A DNA stretch of 57,040 bases from an uncultured bacterium (lineage in GTDB: Bacteria > Bacteroidota > Bacteroidia > Bacteroidales > CAIWKO01): assembly GCA_903862465.1 (NCBI GenBank), contig CAIOYH010000040.1:1-57040 (forward strand). The letters run 5' to 3'. The notes beneath the pieces are model-generated. The model was given only the letters and a program-made list of their open reading frames with translations, was not told the origin of the DNA and ran no database searches. Made by a program: the position numbers and the translations under genes. Shown here piece by piece: positions 12,983-21,371 of this stretch (position 1 is the first letter of the stretch; each line of letters starts with the position of its first letter).

Positions 12983-13765
12983 TCAACACCCGCTACTCCT
13001 CCTAATTTGATATATATTGGAAGAAAGCCGCACCACAGAAATGATGTCGTAGCAACCTTCGTCCATTAGGGCAAGCTCATATTTGCCGTCCTTAAAGGTA
13101 AAAGTTCCGTAGGCTTGTTCAATATATGCGTTTTCTTTCTGTTGCTGTATATTGTATTTGTCGGGATGGTTCTTTACGCTATTAATCACTGTGTCCACAT
13201 CGCTTTTAAAAATAGTGCGAGCAATCAAATAGCACTCCTCTGCCGAGGTGCTTTCGATAGTAAGTGCTACGGAATAGGATTCGTAGCCGAAGCGTTCTTC
13301 GAAAATGATAAAATTACCTTTATAGACGAAAAACTCTAAGGTATCAGCTTCAGGGTTTTCTTCATCAGTGTGGTGATAGGTGTGTTTTTTACCACTTCGC
13401 GAAAAACTCGCTTCAGCATAATCTTTTAGAGAATGATGTTGTAAAGAGGGTGCCGGTAACTTGCCTAGGAAGCCGTCGAACACGAAGCCACACATTGCAC
13501 CATAATTAATTTTAACCCAATTTCCTGAAATACCTTCCACAACATAGCCGAGGTTAGTTTCAGGAACGCCCCACGGTTTTGGGCTAATGATAACACGGTC
13601 GCCATAAGGAACTTTTCCAATAACAGTAGTGCCACCGGGTTGAGAACGGATTTTTAAGCCCGACACGGCTAGGCAGTTTAAGGTGTCGCCGGAATCATAG
13701 CCCGTAATGGCTGAGAGTTTGAACGGCAGGAGCAGGATGAGGAGGAGCAGGAGTTTTATTTTCAT
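12983..13765 (-). CDS. Secreted protein with bacterial SH3-like domain
   Basis: Signal peptide; LKIRSQPGGTTVIGKVPYGDRV...WVKINYGAMCGFVFDGFL. Confidence 0.65.
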   Translation of the reverse strand: MKIKLLLLLILLLPFKLSAITGYDSGDTLNCLAVSGLKIRSQPGGTTVIGKVPYGDRVIISPKPWGVPETNLGYVVEGISGNWVKINYGAMCGFVFDGFLGKLPAPSLQHHSLKDYAEASFSRSGKKHTYHHTDEENPEADTLEFFVYKGNFIIFEERFGYESYSVALTIESTSAEECYLIARTIFKSDVDTVINSVKNHPDKYNIQQQKENAYIEQAYGTFTFKDGKYELALMDEGCYDIISVVRLSSNIYQIRRSSGC

Positions 13766-13810
13766 AGGTAGGAGGGAGGTTGTTTTAATTATTCATTTAT
13801 AGGTTTTATA

Positions 13811-14815
13811 TTAGAAGCCACCATGTTGAAAACAGCAGCCATTTGCATTAGATGTATGTCGTTTGCAGCGTGCGCCTTTCTTTGTGATGCCGAGGCATTG
13901 CGTGCTTAGTGATGCTGTGGCACTTCCTGCTTTGACTTTTGCGCTGCCGGTTTTCGTGCTAGTCCAAGTCCAACAACTTTTACATAAGGTGCTTTCAATG
14001 GTTTTTTCTTGCGCATCGGGTAGGGCAGGGAAGAAGTCGAGTCCTGTGAGTTTCTCCACACTATCAATCGTCACCGCGAAGTTCGAGAGGGAATTGCTAG
14101 AGGCTTGGTTGGGCAGAATGAAGCCAATACCGTTTATACCTGGCTCCGTATAATCCAATATCACTTTAAAGAAATAGTTCGGGATAGCAATTTGATGTGT
14201 GCCTATGGTCGGCAAATTCCCGGAGAGCACCGGACCTGTAACCACATAGATAGCCTTGTAATCATACGCCCAAGTGCGCACCAATTCTTCAAGTTTTTTC
14301 CAAATGCCGCGATTGAATTCGGGGCGCTGCGGACTTACGTTGCTATAGTAGAACGATTCTTTCATGCTGAGGGCTGACCAACCCATGTCGGCGGCGGGCG
14401 CTAGATGTCCTTTGTCGAAGTGAGAGTTTTTGTAGTCTTGGTCGGAGGCAGAAACGGACGTCACATAGGGGTCGGCTACAAATTTTTTGGCACGTTCATA
14501 TACGTTGTTGGTTTCTTCTTTGGTCAATTCATACGCCACCCAATTTGCTTCGTGATATTTGGCATTGTAGGAAATGGTGTAAGCCGCGTGGGTAATAATA
14601 CTTTCGCCTGCCGCCATTTTCGGAAGTTCCAATTTGTTGATGGCGAAGGGTTTGATAGTGTCTAGTGGGGCGCTTCCTGTCATGGTGAGCGGCGTGGCTT
14701 GTGTATTAGACACCAATGCCGATGGAGTGCTGGTGGAGAGTTGTCCGCAGCTCATCAACAATAATAGGAGAAGTATCATGGGGGATATGAGAATGATTTT
14801 TTTTAAACGTTTCAT
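13811..14815 (-). CDS. DNA/RNA non-specific endonuclease (NUC1 family) lipoprotein with Cys/His C-terminal tail
   Basis: Lipobox LLLMSCGQ; catalytic-type DKGHLAPAADMGW...YYSNVSPQRPEFNRGIWKKLE; tail CLGITKKGARCKRHTSNANGCCFQHGGF; start trimmed to MKRLKK. Confidence 0.85.
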   Translation of the reverse strand: MKRLKKIILISPMILLLLLLMSCGQLSTSTPSALVSNTQATPLTMTGSAPLDTIKPFAINKLELPKMAAGESIITHAAYTISYNAKYHEANWVAYELTKEETNNVYERAKKFVADPYVTSVSASDQDYKNSHFDKGHLAPAADMGWSALSMKESFYYSNVSPQRPEFNRGIWKKLEELVRTWAYDYKAIYVVTGPVLSGNLPTIGTHQIAIPNYFFKVILDYTEPGINGIGFILPNQASSNSLSNFAVTIDSVEKLTGLDFFPALPDAQEKTIESTLCKSCWTWTSTKTGSAKVKAGSATASLSTQCLGITKKGARCKRHTSNANGCCFQHGGF

Positions 14816-15029
14816 CAATTCAATTTTACTTGACCAACGAGGCTCACACATCGTCAATCAAAATTATACTACAAAACTACGAAATATTTCTTTACCATTC
14901 CTATTTATTTCAATACATCGTACCTTTTTAGGTTAAGAAAAGCTCCAAATTCTTCGGATAAAAATGAACCACGGAGACACTAAGATCACAAAGGAACACT
15001 AAGTTTGTAGAAAGTGATGAGGGAAAATT

Positions 15030-16241
15030 CTATGACACTTTAATCTTCCCTTTATATAGCTTCGCCTTCCCAAAGCGCAACCCCATCCGAAAACCTATTT
15101 GCCCTGACATGGAAAAATTGCCTCCTTTATACTTATGAGGTGGGTCATAAATCTCTGTATGACTTCCTTCACTATACTGTGTTTTATAAATACTTCGGGT
15201 CACACTACCTCCTCTATACATAAAACCAAATGACATAAAGGCATCGAAAACAAACTTCTTTATCTGAGGCGTCTGCACGCCAAAAATGACATTACATTGA
15301 ATGGAAGCACTCCGTTCCGATTGAAAAGCAAACGATATATTCCTATAATAATCTGAACCGTTTTCATTCACATACGACCATCTATCATCATAATAATAGT
15401 AACGAAAGCATAGCTGCGGACCCACATACAAGTGTTTCTTTTTAGAAAGAAAAAACTTCGGAATGGCTTCCAAAGTGAAACCTTTGCGGTTATAAAAGGA
15501 ATGGTCGAAAATATAGCGACTACCTGACCACAAACTTCCTTCCTTCATGGCGGACAAAACAGTAGCAAAATCATAGCCATCACGATTTTTAGCGTACAAA
15601 ACTCCCACACCAATATCCAAACAGAGATTTCTTTTGATAGGCAATTCAAAAATCAGGTTGATTTCGTTGGTGAGGTCGCGCACTATGTTTGTTTTTATGC
15701 CATAATGCACAGGGCAGGTATCGAGTGCGGCAAATATTGCGTTTCTGCGCTGTTCTTTCTTTTCAAGAATAGAGTCATATTGCTGACTGGTAATATGTGG
15801 AGCAAACGGCTTATTTGGTGGAGGATTTGAAATGGCTAACAGCCTGTCGGCATGCTTTTCATAATCTTCAAAAGACATGAATATAAATTCGCCCGTACTG
15901 TCGGGTACGACTGTAAAAGACGTTTTGGAGAAAGAGGGAAAAGGACCTGATTGCAACATTTTGGATAGCCCAATAATGTCGGAGGGATAAACCTTGAACG
16001 TATCGAGCATCAAAAAATCGGAATTCATGGCTTGAACAACGGATTTATGCTTGACATTATGCTTATCGACCCATTGAATTCTACCTTTTTTAATGTAAGC
16101 AAAATCGTGCTCGTTTGTTTTGCCTCTGCTCTTATAGGTTGTATGAAATACTAAGACCGTATCCCAATTATTCCAATTTTGGGCAAAAGAGAGATCACAC
16201 ATACCTGAAATGAACAGCAGACCGATTAGATACTTTTTCAT
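15030..16241 (-). CDS. Hypothetical secreted/outer-membrane protein
   Basis: Signal peptide (MKKYLIGLLFISGMCDLSFAQ), C-terminal beta-barrel-like alternation; start trimmed. Confidence 0.55.
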   Translation of the reverse strand: MKKYLIGLLFISGMCDLSFAQNWNNWDTVLVFHTTYKSRGKTNEHDFAYIKKGRIQWVDKHNVKHKSVVQAMNSDFLMLDTFKVYPSDIIGLSKMLQSGPFPSFSKTSFTVVPDSTGEFIFMSFEDYEKHADRLLAISNPPPNKPFAPHITSQQYDSILEKKEQRRNAIFAALDTCPVHYGIKTNIVRDLTNEINLIFELPIKRNLCLDIGVGVLYAKNRDGYDFATVLSAMKEGSLWSGSRYIFDHSFYNRKGFTLEAIPKFFLSKKKHLYVGPQLCFRYYYYDDRWSYVNENGSDYYRNISFAFQSERSASIQCNVIFGVQTPQIKKFVFDAFMSFGFMYRGGSVTRSIYKTQYSEGSHTEIYDPPHKYKGGNFSMSGQIGFRMGLRFGKAKLYKGKIKVS

Positions 16242-16428
16242 ATACATACTTTTTAGAAATGACGATTCAATTATTAGCTTCCGAATTGCGCTGAGCAACA
16301 TCTTTGAAGCCAACCGATTGTTTCTTGAATTATAGCAACAAAATCTGCATCAAAGGTACATTATTTTTTCGATTATTATTATTTTTATGCTTCAATATTT
16401 ATAGAAGTTTTAATTAAAAGAAAGAATC

Positions 16429-16848
16429 ATGAAAGAGAAAGTAAAAAAGAAAGAAAAAGTAACAACAAAAGAGAGAATAGAAATGAACGAAAAAGGAATC
16501 TTGATTTTCACAGGTAAGAAAAATAAAGAGCTTGACCACCGCCACCTAGTGCATGTGGAAGCCGACGACCACACCATGTTTGTGAGCAGCAAATACCAAC
16601 CCGAAATAAAAAAGGTGTTTGTCCTCAACCATCTGGAGAAGTTGCTCCCGGAGGATATGTATATGCGCACGCATAAAGCGCATTTGGTAAACTTAAGTTG
16701 TGTTGTTGCTGATACTATGAAAGCATTTGGCAATAAAGGTTTGCTGGTCAATTTGAAATATACCAAGCGCCAAGCCATCGTTTCTGAGCGCAAAGTGCCG
16801 ATTTTTCTTGAAAAGCTAGAAGCTTATAAACAAGGCAATTGCAAATGA
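16429..16848 (+). CDS. LytTR-type DNA-binding domain protein, no receiver domain
   Basis: LVHVEADDHTMFVSS..., FVLNHLEKLLPEDMYMRTHKAHLVNLSCV, LKYTKRQAIVSERKVPIFLEKLEAY: LytTR-like core. Confidence 0.85.
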   Translation: MKEKVKKKEKVTTKERIEMNEKGILIFTGKKNKELDHRHLVHVEADDHTMFVSSKYQPEIKKVFVLNHLEKLLPEDMYMRTHKAHLVNLSCVVADTMKAFGNKGLLVNLKYTKRQAIVSERKVPIFLEKLEAYKQGNCK

Positions 16849-16950
16849 TGAAAAAAATCTTTGCGCGTTCACGAACAAAATCGCTTATCATATTTATTTT
16901 TGATTATAATTTCGCGATGTTAAACAATCATGCTGTTCTTTGTTATTTTG
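16847..16950 (+). repeat. Leader repeat, copy A (homologous to 42845..42948 on minus strand)
   Basis: 29 bp identical AAAAAAATCTTTGCGCGTTCACGAACAAA, then diverged homology ending ACAATCATGCTGTTCTTTGTT. Confidence 0.85.
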
Positions 16951-16991
16951 AAATTAGTGAAAGAAAATTATGAACGTATCTTTTTTGTGAA

Positions 16992-17211
16992 CTTATCATC
17001 ACTGCGAACAAATTAGTTATTGCTGCAAGTGAACAAACTGTTGCTGCTGGGAAATAAGCTGTTGCTGCCGGAGAATAAGCTGATGTTGCTAGCGTAAAAA
17101 CAGGAGTTGCCAGCGTAAAAACTGTAGCTGCCAGCGTAAAAACTGTAGCTGCTAGCGTAAAAACTGTAGCTGCTAGAGAAAAAACTCTTGTTGCCAGAGA
17201 AAAAGCAATTA
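16992..17211 (+). repeat. 21-bp tandem repeat array A (~9-10 units)
   Basis: Unit anchors at 17020, 17041, 17062, 17086, 17107, 17128, 17149, 17170, 17191; core unit ccagcgtaaaaactgtagctg. Confidence 0.9.
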
Positions 17212-17323
17212 CTTACAAATTAGAAGTACGAATATTTTTTTCACATTTTAAAGTAACGAGTCAAAATTGAGAAGTAAAATTATAAAATAACTAAATAAGC
17301 AATAACCATTTAAATGTATCATT

Positions 17324-18055
17324 ATGCCAACAAAAAATTTTATCCCGGGTCCTTATGGAAAGTTCAATGACTTCCAAGCCACATTAATTGCCTTTATTCT
17401 AGCCAATATGGCAGGATGGGGTCTGCCGACGGCGGCTACAGCCGAATTCACATTATTGTCCAACACCGTGGGCAAAAAGAAGCTGCGCTGGGAGGCTATT
17501 TGGGCAATTATTCTTACCAACGTATATACACATCCGCAAGAAGTGGAATTGAAGGCAGCACGCAGAGACTATGAATTCGGACGTAGGGATGATCCAACCG
17601 ATACCAGCATACGTTTGTTTTTAACTCGCTACATTCGCAACAACCCAAGAGTTTCGGATGAACAAAAGGCTGCAATGGGACTTATCGTTCCCGATTTAGT
17701 AAAAACCCTAAGTACGCATGTGTTCGTTGGCAACAACTTGGTAGGTACTGTTAGTTGGGGCGAACATTTGGTGCATCATAATGAAGTTTTGGTTCCGGGT
17801 CAAGAAAGCAAAGCTAAACCTGATGGCGTTGAAAACATTCATGTGTTTATCGCTTTTACGGCTGCTAGCGTGAAGGAAGTTCCCGCATTAGACAAATTTG
17901 TTTATGATGGAATGGTGAAGAATGGAAAGTACGACCGTGAGTTCACTATCGAACAAGAAGCCATGCGTGCGTGGTATTACGTTAAAATGATGATGAAAGG
18001 CAAAAATGGAAAATATAGCCTGCCGAGCGAAATTTGGCAATCGGTGATCATGTAG
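17324..18055 (+). CDS. Conserved hypothetical protein
   Basis: 243 aa, MPTKNFIPGPYGKFNDFQATLIAFILANMAGWGLP; no family assigned. Confidence 0.75.
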   Translation: MPTKNFIPGPYGKFNDFQATLIAFILANMAGWGLPTAATAEFTLLSNTVGKKKLRWEAIWAIILTNVYTHPQEVELKAARRDYEFGRRDDPTDTSIRLFLTRYIRNNPRVSDEQKAAMGLIVPDLVKTLSTHVFVGNNLVGTVSWGEHLVHHNEVLVPGQESKAKPDGVENIHVFIAFTAASVKEVPALDKFVYDGMVKNGKYDREFTIEQEAMRAWYYVKMMMKGKNGKYSLPSEIWQSVIM

Positions 18056-18078
18056 GGAATGAAAAACTAAAAATTAAA

Positions 18079-18105
18079 CCTGCCTGACTGCGTCACGCAG
18101 GCAGG
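18079..18105. repeat. REP-like palindrome copy 1
   Basis: CCTGCCTGACTGCGTCACGCAGGCAGG; 22/27 identical to 46668..46694. Confidence 0.7.
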
Positions 18106-18109
18106 AATG

Positions 18110-18142
18110 AAAAAGCTTGCTCGTTTGGGGCAGGCTTTTTTA
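18110..18142 (+). terminator. Terminator-like hairpin with T-run after 17324..18055
   Basis: AAAAAGCTTGC - loop - GCAGGCTTTTTT. Confidence 0.6.
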
Positions 18143-18172
18143 TTGTTGAATTGTCAGATTGTTGAGGGTTCA

Positions 18173-18278
18173 TCGTAGGGGCAGAAGATTTTCTGCCCCT
18201 GCCGGCAGACTGAATGGTTTTATTGTTGTATTTCTTAGTGTTTCTAAGTGTTCTAGGTGCCTCAGTGGTTTTCTTACC
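18173..18278 (+). repeat. Dispersed composite repeat, left copy
   Basis: cgTAGGGGCAGAAGATTTTCTGCCCCTGccggcag...cttagtgtttctaagtg...cctcagtggttttctta; matches 19608..19734. Confidence 0.8.
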
Positions 18279-18377
18279 TCCGCGTAAATCCGCGCCATCT
18301 GCTGGAAAATCTTCCTTCCTAAAAATAAAAATCCAAAAAAAACCCCTTCGTATCGAAATTTTATGTAATTTTACACC

Positions 18378-19589
18378 ATGAAACCTCTTTCCCTTTTCAT
18401 CGCCTTACTTTTTTCGCTTGCTTTTTATGCGCAGGCACAGGTGAATCTTGTGGTGAATCCAAGTTTTGAATTGTTATACTCTTGTCCAAATTCCACTAAC
18501 CAAATTGATTCAGCAATTGGATGGAGTACTCCTATTGGAGGGGGAGGGGGAAATCCAGACTTATACAATTTTTGTTGCACTGATCCAACAGCCTGTGGGG
18601 TTCCATCGCAAACGCAATTTCATACTTTTCAATATCCTCATTCGGGAAATGGATATGCAGGCACTGATGTAATTTTGAGTGGTGCTCCTGATAATTTTAG
18701 AGAGTATATTCAAAGCAAATTGTCAAGGAAACTTATTGCAGACATCCGATATTGTGTTACCTTTTACTGTAGTTTATCCGACCAATCGAGTGCTTATATT
18801 ACAACATTGGGGTCTTATTTAGATGATGGCAGTGTCTCTGCTCCGACTCTGTTTGGCTTGGCTATAGTTTCACCACAGATATATAATACTGCTCAACCAT
18901 TAAGAGATACAAGCAACTGGATGAAAATAGAAGGCTCTTTTATTGCTACAGGAATAGAAGAATATATTACTATTGGTAATTTTTTTACATATAACCTTTC
19001 AGGAATAGGTATAATTGGTTCTCCTACTTCTTGGTGGTCATATTACTATATTGACGATGTAAGCGTGATAGATGCAAACTTATCCCCATTTGCAGGCAAG
19101 GATACCTTGATACATCCGGGGGATAGTGTTTTTATAGGCAGGCAGCCAGAGGTGGGTTTGGATGAAGATTGCATTTGGTTTGTGGATGGCATAGCCATAG
19201 ATACTAGTGCAGGCTTATGGGTGAAGCCCGATAGCACCACTACCTACATTTTAGAACAAACCATTTGCGGCAATGTGACGCATGACACCATCACGGTTAC
19301 GGTTTCGGGGGTTGGGGTGGATGAATATAGATGGGGAAGAGGATTGGTGAAGGTCTATCCCAACCCAAGTGATGGCGATATCACCATTCAGTACAAATTA
19401 ATGGGCACTGATAAGGGCGAATTCGAGCTATATGATGTCTTTGGCAGAAAAGTCTATGCCCACCCGCTGCCCTCCGATGGCATTTCCTTCATCCTAAACG
19501 GAACATATCTGAGCAACGGCGTGTATTATTATCGCGTCACGCAAGGGCAAAAAAGTATGGGGAAAGGGAAGGTGGTCGTGATTAAATGA
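18378..19589 (+). CDS. Secreted protein with T9SS type A sorting domain
   Basis: Signal peptide; VNLVVNPSFE; C-terminal VKVYPNPSDGDITIQY...LSNGVYYYRVTQGQKSMGKGKVVVIK. Confidence 0.85.
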   Translation: MKPLSLFIALLFSLAFYAQAQVNLVVNPSFELLYSCPNSTNQIDSAIGWSTPIGGGGGNPDLYNFCCTDPTACGVPSQTQFHTFQYPHSGNGYAGTDVILSGAPDNFREYIQSKLSRKLIADIRYCVTFYCSLSDQSSAYITTLGSYLDDGSVSAPTLFGLAIVSPQIYNTAQPLRDTSNWMKIEGSFIATGIEEYITIGNFFTYNLSGIGIIGSPTSWWSYYYIDDVSVIDANLSPFAGKDTLIHPGDSVFIGRQPEVGLDEDCIWFVDGIAIDTSAGLWVKPDSTTTYILEQTICGNVTHDTITVTVSGVGVDEYRWGRGLVKVYPNPSDGDITIQYKLMGTDKGEFELYDVFGRKVYAHPLPSDGISFILNGTYLSNGVYYYRVTQGQKSMGKGKVVVIK

Positions 19590-19607
19590 GAAATGAAAAG
19601 TCCGCTC

Positions 19608-19734
19608 CGTAGGGGCAGAAAATTTTCTGCCCCTACCGGCAGGCTGAATTATTATATTGTTGAATTGGTCTATTGTTCTATTGTTTTTTCTTAGTGAAAC
19701 TTTGTGCTCTTAGTGTCTCCGTGGTTTTTTCTTA
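19608..19734 (+). repeat. Dispersed composite repeat, right copy
   Basis: TAGGGGCAGAAAATTTTCTGCCCCTA (perfect 26-nt palindrome) ccggcaggctgaat...cttagtgtctccgtggttttttctta. Confidence 0.8.
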
Positions 19735-20081
19735 TAAGTACAGAGTAACACAGTGTAAGGAAACAGAGCTACACAGAGGCGTTTAGCGGCATACGTAATT
19801 CGCCTATTCGTAACCTGTCCCGTACATAAAATGTCGGGGTTCGTAGGGCATGCCGAACTCCCCACCTTCTATCCCAACAAAAACCCCCATGACATTTGTC
19901 AATAATTAACCCGTATTTCTCATGCATACGCAAGGGGAATATAATGAATATCGGCTGTAATTCAGCCGTATGCACGCTTGAAGAGGTGTCATGCTTTCGA
20001 TAAGCCATCCCTTCGGAAACAAAAAATATTTTATTGTTGAAATCTGTAGCAAAACTTCAGAAAAAAAACAGAAACCCTTTC

Positions 20082-20089
20082 TACTTTTG
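20082..20089 (+). promoter_or_regulatory. Putative Bacteroidetes -7 element upstream of hemA
   Basis: TACTTTTG matches TAnnTTTG; clear -33 box not seen. Confidence 0.4.
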
Positions 20090-20118
20090 CATCCGAAATA
20101 ACAATAGAAACCATTGAT

Positions 20119-21369
20119 ATGATTGAACTACTCGGATTAAACCACAAATCAGCGCCCATAGAGGTTCGCGAGAAATTTGTATTTTGTGAAGAAGACATCA
20201 AGAGATTCGTGCCTTTGCTCAGAGAAAAGGGGATTTTGGGTGCTGTTATAGTGTCCACCTGCAACCGTACGGAAATCTATGTTGATTTCGACGATGATGG
20301 CGATTTCTCAGGCTTTGAGGTGTTTGAAGAAACCTTGTTCAACTATCGCAAGGTGGACAAATCGCTGCGTACTCACTTCTATCGCAAATCGCAAAACGAG
20401 GCGGCACGCCATCTTTTTCATGTGGTTTCGGGTTTAGATTCTATGGCGTTGGGCGAATATCAAATCGTGGGTCAGGTGAAAGACGCTTACAACATCAGCG
20501 AACGCAACAATTTGATAAGCCCCGTGTTGATACGTTTGTTCAACAAAGCTTTCGAAGCAGGCAAAAAAGTCCGTACCGAAACCTGTATCTCTAAAGGCGC
20601 CGTTTCTATCAGTTATGCCGCTGTTGATTTGGCTAGCAAAAAGTTGGCGTCCTTGTCCTCGCAGCCTGTGTTGTTGATAGGCGCAGGTCAAACGAGCGAA
20701 CTCACCCTGCAAAACCTCATAAAAAAAGGTTGCGACAAGTTCACCATTGTCAATCGCACCTTCGAAAACGCTGTGGAAATGTCCGAAAAATATAACGCCA
20801 CTGCCGAAGACTATAGCAAATTGGAAGAATTGTTGCTTATAAACAACATTGTCATCTCTTCCACAGCATCCAAAAAACCATTAATTACCAAAGAAATGGT
20901 AGCTAACGCGATGACGCTACGCAACAATCGCCCACTCTTTTTTGTTGATTTGTCTGTGCCGCGCAATATTGCTCATGAGGTGGCAGAACTCGAGAACGTA
21001 TATGTTTACGATATTGACAATTTGAACCTTGTGGTGGAAGACACCTTCGGCAAACGTCGCGGCGAAATCTGCGCTGCCGAGCAAATCATCGAGGAAGTGG
21101 TGGTGGATTTTTTCAATTGGCTAGGCTCGCGCACTTTGATTCCTACCTTCCAAAGCATCAGCCATTGCTTCCAAACCATTCATCAAAACGAATTAGAGGG
21201 ATTCATGAAGAACTCTAAAGAAATAGATTATCAAAAAGCCACCGAATATGGCGAGCACATCACCAATAAGTTAATTCGCACTATGATTAGCAATGTGAAG
21301 TCTATCACCGACAATGGCAAAAAACAAGAATACATCAATTTAGTCCATCAATTGTTTAATCAGAATTAA
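20119..21369 (+). CDS. hemA: Glutamyl-tRNA reductase
   Basis: LGLNHKSAPIEVREKF, STCNRTEIYV. Confidence 0.97.
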   Translation: MIELLGLNHKSAPIEVREKFVFCEEDIKRFVPLLREKGILGAVIVSTCNRTEIYVDFDDDGDFSGFEVFEETLFNYRKVDKSLRTHFYRKSQNEAARHLFHVVSGLDSMALGEYQIVGQVKDAYNISERNNLISPVLIRLFNKAFEAGKKVRTETCISKGAVSISYAAVDLASKKLASLSSQPVLLIGAGQTSELTLQNLIKKGCDKFTIVNRTFENAVEMSEKYNATAEDYSKLEELLLINNIVISSTASKKPLITKEMVANAMTLRNNRPLFFVDLSVPRNIAHEVAELENVYVYDIDNLNLVVEDTFGKRRGEICAAEQIIEEVVVDFFNWLGSRTLIPTFQSISHCFQTIHQNELEGFMKNSKEIDYQKATEYGEHITNKLIRTMISNVKSITDNGKKQEYINLVHQLFNQN

Positions 21370-21371
21370 GC

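Noticed and set aside
13863-14936. Plus-strand ORFs antisense to the nuclease gene
   Set aside because: No recognisable domains; the minus frame encodes a clear NUC1-type nuclease with lipobox.
18173-19734. Composite transposon around the T9SS gene
   Set aside because: No transposase and no target-site duplications seen; only direct palindromic repeats, kept as a finding.
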